Source: Pseudomonadota bacterium (lineage in GTDB: Bacteria; Pseudomonadota; Gammaproteobacteria; Pseudomonadales; Pseudohongiellaceae). Taken from it: a stretch of DNA of 7,292 nt. The notes beneath the pieces are model-generated. The model saw nothing but the letters and a program-made list of their open reading frames with translations. It was not told the DNA's origin and searched no databases. The stretch covers positions 1 to 7,292 of the forward strand of contig JADFOC010000131.1 of the NCBI GenBank assembly GCA_022563075.1, in the 5' to 3' direction. Position 1 is the first letter of the stretch, and each line of letters starts with the position of its first letter. A program made the translations under genes and the position numbers. Positions 5,893-7,292 of this stretch are shown piece by piece.

Positions 5893-7292
5893 TTGAAAAC
5901 AGAATTCCTAGGTAAGACCCTCTCAGGTCCTTTCACCATTCCTTCCGGCATCGTCACCTGCTCCGCCCCCATTATCCAGCGGGTGTTCGACACCATGCCC
6001 GAGGTGGGCGTGCTCACCACCAAGAGCATTGGCCCGGAACCGAGGTTGGGCTACCGCGAACCGATACTCGCCCAACATGAGCCTGGTAGTTTTACCAATG
6101 CAGTCGGCCTTACCAACCCAGGCGCCAGGCGCTCTGCCGAATTGATGGCTACGCTGAATATTCCCGAAGATCGGTTTCTATTGATCTCTATCTTCGGAGC
6201 CAGTGTGGAGGAATATGTTGAAGTCGCCAGGATCATGGCTCCCCATGGTGACGGCCTGGAGCTGAATCTGTCCTGTCCCCACGCCAAGGGCTATGGCACG
6301 GCGATGGGGCAGGATCCAGAACTGGTGAGGGAAATAGTGAGTGCGGTAAAAGCCGCGGTGGATATTCCGGTAATTCCCAAGCTCACACCGAATGTACCCA
6401 ATGTCGACGAGATTGCCAGAGCGGCGGCCGACGGTGGTGCCGATGCCATCTGTGCCATCAATACTATGGGTCCGGAGAATTACAGCAGTCACGGGCATCC
6501 AATTCTCAGTAACGGCGAAGGCGGTGTCTCGGGCAAGGAAATCCTAGCTACCGCGCTGCGATGTGTGGGCGAGATTCACGACAGTGTCGATTGTCCTATC
6601 ATCGCCTGTGGTGGGATCAGCAGCGCCGAAAATGTAAGAGCCTTTCAACAGGCTGGCGCCACCATTATCGGTATTGGCTCGGCGCTGATTGGCATGAACA
6701 CCGAAGAAATCGCCGAATACTTCAGAGTGCTGAGTGATGACCTGGTGGCCAATACTGAAAACGCTGAAGCTCTGGTTCGCTATGACATCGACATGAGTTT
6801 TAGTCCGGTGACGCTGGTAGAGAATAAACGTATTACCGATGATATCTGCATCCTGACTTTCGATCGCAAGGTAGATGTCCAGGCCGGCGAATTTGTCTTT
6901 CTGTGGATTCCCGGCCACGCTGAAAAACCGTTTTCCGCACTGACTAACGATCCGTTTTCACTGGTGGTGATAAACCTCGGGATATTCACCGAAATGCTGA
7001 TGACACTGGAACTCGGTACCGGAGCCTTTGTGCGCGGCCCCCATGGCATTGCGGCTGCGCCTCCCAAGAATGCCAGGATAATGGCGGTGGCAGGTGGCAC
7101 CGGTCTGGCCGCGGTGTATCAACTGGTCCGTGATTTTGGCAACGCCGAAATCTTCATGGGAGCACGCACCGAAGAACGTCTGTATTTTGTCGATGAATGC
7201 GACGCCATCAGCACCCTGCACATCGCCACGCACAGCTCCTTCGTACCCGACATACCCAACGGCGTGACCGTGGCCACCCTGACCGTCGCCTA
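5893..7292 (+). CDS. pyrD: Dihydroorotate dehydrogenase (class 1/archaeal type) fused to a PyrK-like reductase domain, 3' end missing
   Basis: An open frame of 466 codons runs to the window end without a stop. Residues 1 to about 295 are an FMN-dependent dihydroorotate dehydrogenase that makes orotate for pyrimidine synthesis. Visible sites are TTK44 followed by SIGPEPR, substrate-loop N69 (NAVGLTNPG), NLSC128P with the class 1 catalytic Cys rather than the class 2 Ser, K163 (IPKLTPN), N190 (INTMG) and the FMN-phosphate motifs ACGGIS and GIGSALIG. Sequence style is closest to archaeal and class 1B PyrD. Residues about 303-466 resemble PyrK, the FAD/NAD-binding electron-transfer subunit: GEFVFLWIPG, EKPFS, RGPHG and the Gly-rich A400-G-G-T-G404. 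The [2Fe-2S] cysteines expected in PyrK would lie beyond the window. No ATG precedes residue 35, so TTG at 5893 is chosen; GAGAG 12 nt upstream is a poor ribosome site. A GATAAAAT (5844-5851) could serve as its -10 box. Confidence 0.85.
   Translation, partial: MKTEFLGKTLSGPFTIPSGIVTCSAPIIQRVFDTMPEVGVLTTKSIGPEPRLGYREPILAQHEPGSFTNAVGLTNPGARRSAELMATLNIPEDRFLLISIFGASVEEYVEVARIMAPHGDGLELNLSCPHAKGYGTAMGQDPELVREIVSAVKAAVDIPVIPKLTPNVPNVDEIARAAADGGADAICAINTMGPENYSSHGHPILSNGEGGVSGKEILATALRCVGEIHDSVDCPIIACGGISSAENVRAFQQAGATIIGIGSALIGMNTEEIAEYFRVLSDDLVANTENAEALVRYDIDMSFSPVTLVENKRITDDICILTFDRKVDVQAGEFVFLWIPGHAEKPFSALTNDPFSLVVINLGIFTEMLMTLELGTGAFVRGPHGIAAAPPKNARIMAVAGGTGLAAVYQLVRDFGNAEIFMGARTEERLYFVDECDAISTLHIATHSSFVPDIPNGVTVATLTVA

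Noticed and set aside
5820..7233. Six minus-strand frames of 69-124 codons across the last 1.4 kb
   Set aside because: They lie opposite the long plus-strand PyrD-PyrK frame, which runs off the window without a stop and carries all the FMN and orotate site motifs.

Overview
The window looks like chromosomal DNA of moderate GC content from a proteobacterium, most likely an aquatic or marine gammaproteobacterium. This is an inference from gene content: a c-type cytochrome with a copper-monooxygenase-like body, an MtfA-type peptidase and a classical SDR. The Shine-Dalgarno sites fit (AAGGAG, GAGGAGT, GGGGGGAG). No phylogenetic marker is present, so the lineage stays tentative. I saw no rRNA, tRNA, CRISPR array, integrase or transposase gene.

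Layout. At 43-1467 (minus) is an exported monohaem cytochrome c whose C-terminal body carries the His/Met pattern of type II copper, ascorbate-dependent monooxygenases (PHM/DBM-like). It may be followed on the same strand by a gene whose first codons lie at 1-28. The 294-base divergent spacer (1468-1761) holds a perfect TATAAT box for the cytochrome and two hairpins, one of them REP-like. At 1762-2595 (plus) is an MtfA-family (M90) zinc peptidase with an N-terminal membrane anchor. It converges on a classical short-chain dehydrogenase at 2658-3428 (minus). A 429-base spacer follows (3429-3857), with one doubtful small ORF and a perfect 7-bp palindrome just upstream of the next gene.

The most unusual gene is at 3858-5744 (plus). 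It is a 628-residue single-gene fusion of a papain-like C1 cysteine peptidase (C60/H206/N222, with papain-like spacing) to an alpha/beta-hydrolase (GHSTG nucleophile elbow, candidate triad S461-D533/534-H594). It has no signal peptide and appears to be transcribed alone. At 5893-7292 (plus, running off the window) is a dihydroorotate dehydrogenase of class 1/archaeal type, joined in one frame to a PyrK-like flavin/NAD reductase domain. It probably starts at TTG.

The genes do not form one pathway. They are mostly single transcription units in alternating orientation. The shared theme is domain fusion: three of the five main proteins join an enzyme to what looks like its electron-transfer or second catalytic partner.
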